DNA of 5,473 bases from positions 1 through 5,473 of the forward strand of contig CACYBZ010000461.1 in NCBI GenBank assembly GCA_902772795.1, in the 5' to 3' direction. Both the position numbers and the translations under genes were made by a program. The stretch is from an uncultured Ruminococcus sp. Lineage in GTDB: Bacteria; Bacillota; Clostridia; Oscillospirales; Acutalibacteraceae. Under the pieces are notes generated by a model. The model was not told where the DNA came from, did no database searches, and worked only from the letters and a program-made list of their open reading frames with translations. Below are positions 5,455 through 5,473 of this stretch, in pieces; within the stretch, counting starts at the first letter, position 1, and every line of letters starts with the position of its first letter.

Positions 5455-5473
5455 ATATGCACTAACATAAGTC

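Noticed and set aside
5235..5468. Minus-strand 77-residue candidate
   Set aside because: It covers the end repeat, the hairpin element and the acetyltransferase 3' end; its sequence is explained by the repeats.

Overview
The window looks like chromosomal DNA from a low-to-moderate GC Gram-positive gut anaerobe (Bacillota, class Clostridia, most likely Ruminococcus/Oscillospiraceae-like). The phylum rests on strong purine-rich ribosome binding sites (AAGGAGG or AGGAGG before two genes) and protein families common in Clostridia. The family-level guess rests on intergenic repeats of the type TTTTGTCCACTTTTT-hairpin-GGGGTCAAGGGGC, which I associate from memory with Oscillospiraceae genomes; that guess is moderate at best.

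All six genes I can support are on the + strand. Region 1 (1-382) is an end repeat followed by an AT-rich leader with an extended -10 promoter. Region 2 (383-2977) is a probable transcription unit: a GH32 sucrose-6-phosphate hydrolase/beta-fructosidase, then 37 bases later a chloramphenicol-acetyltransferase-like (CatA-like) enzyme, then a small GNAT acetyltransferase joined to it by an ATGA stop/start junction or, more likely, starting just after it. Region 3 (2978-3323) has no gene; it holds a degraded repeat copy and a row of three hairpins that probably closes the first unit. Region 4 (3324-4599) is a two-gene unit: a membrane PAP2-like protein with altered catalytic motifs, overlapping by 14 bases an XRE-type repressor that carries a membrane-spanning C-terminal half. 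Region 5 (4646-5272) is a third acetyltransferase (GNAT) with its own strong ribosome binding site. Region 6 (5273-5473) has a small hairpin element and a second full copy of the end repeat, inverted relative to the first.

Functionally this is a mixed accessory-type stretch rather than one clear pathway. The fructosidase would split phosphorylated sucrose or related fructosides in the cytoplasm, but no transporter, fructokinase or sugar regulator is next to it. Three CoA-dependent acetyltransferases in 5 kb, a membrane PAP2-like protein and a membrane-linked HTH regulator would fit small-molecule modification or envelope stress, but no substrate can be read from the sequence. I see no transposase, integrase, phage gene, CRISPR array, tRNA or rRNA. 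The most unusual structure is the near-identical repeat pair (48 of 50 bases over the core) in inverted orientation at the two ends, with two further copies at the internal operon boundary. I find no convincing previously undescribed multi-gene system here.
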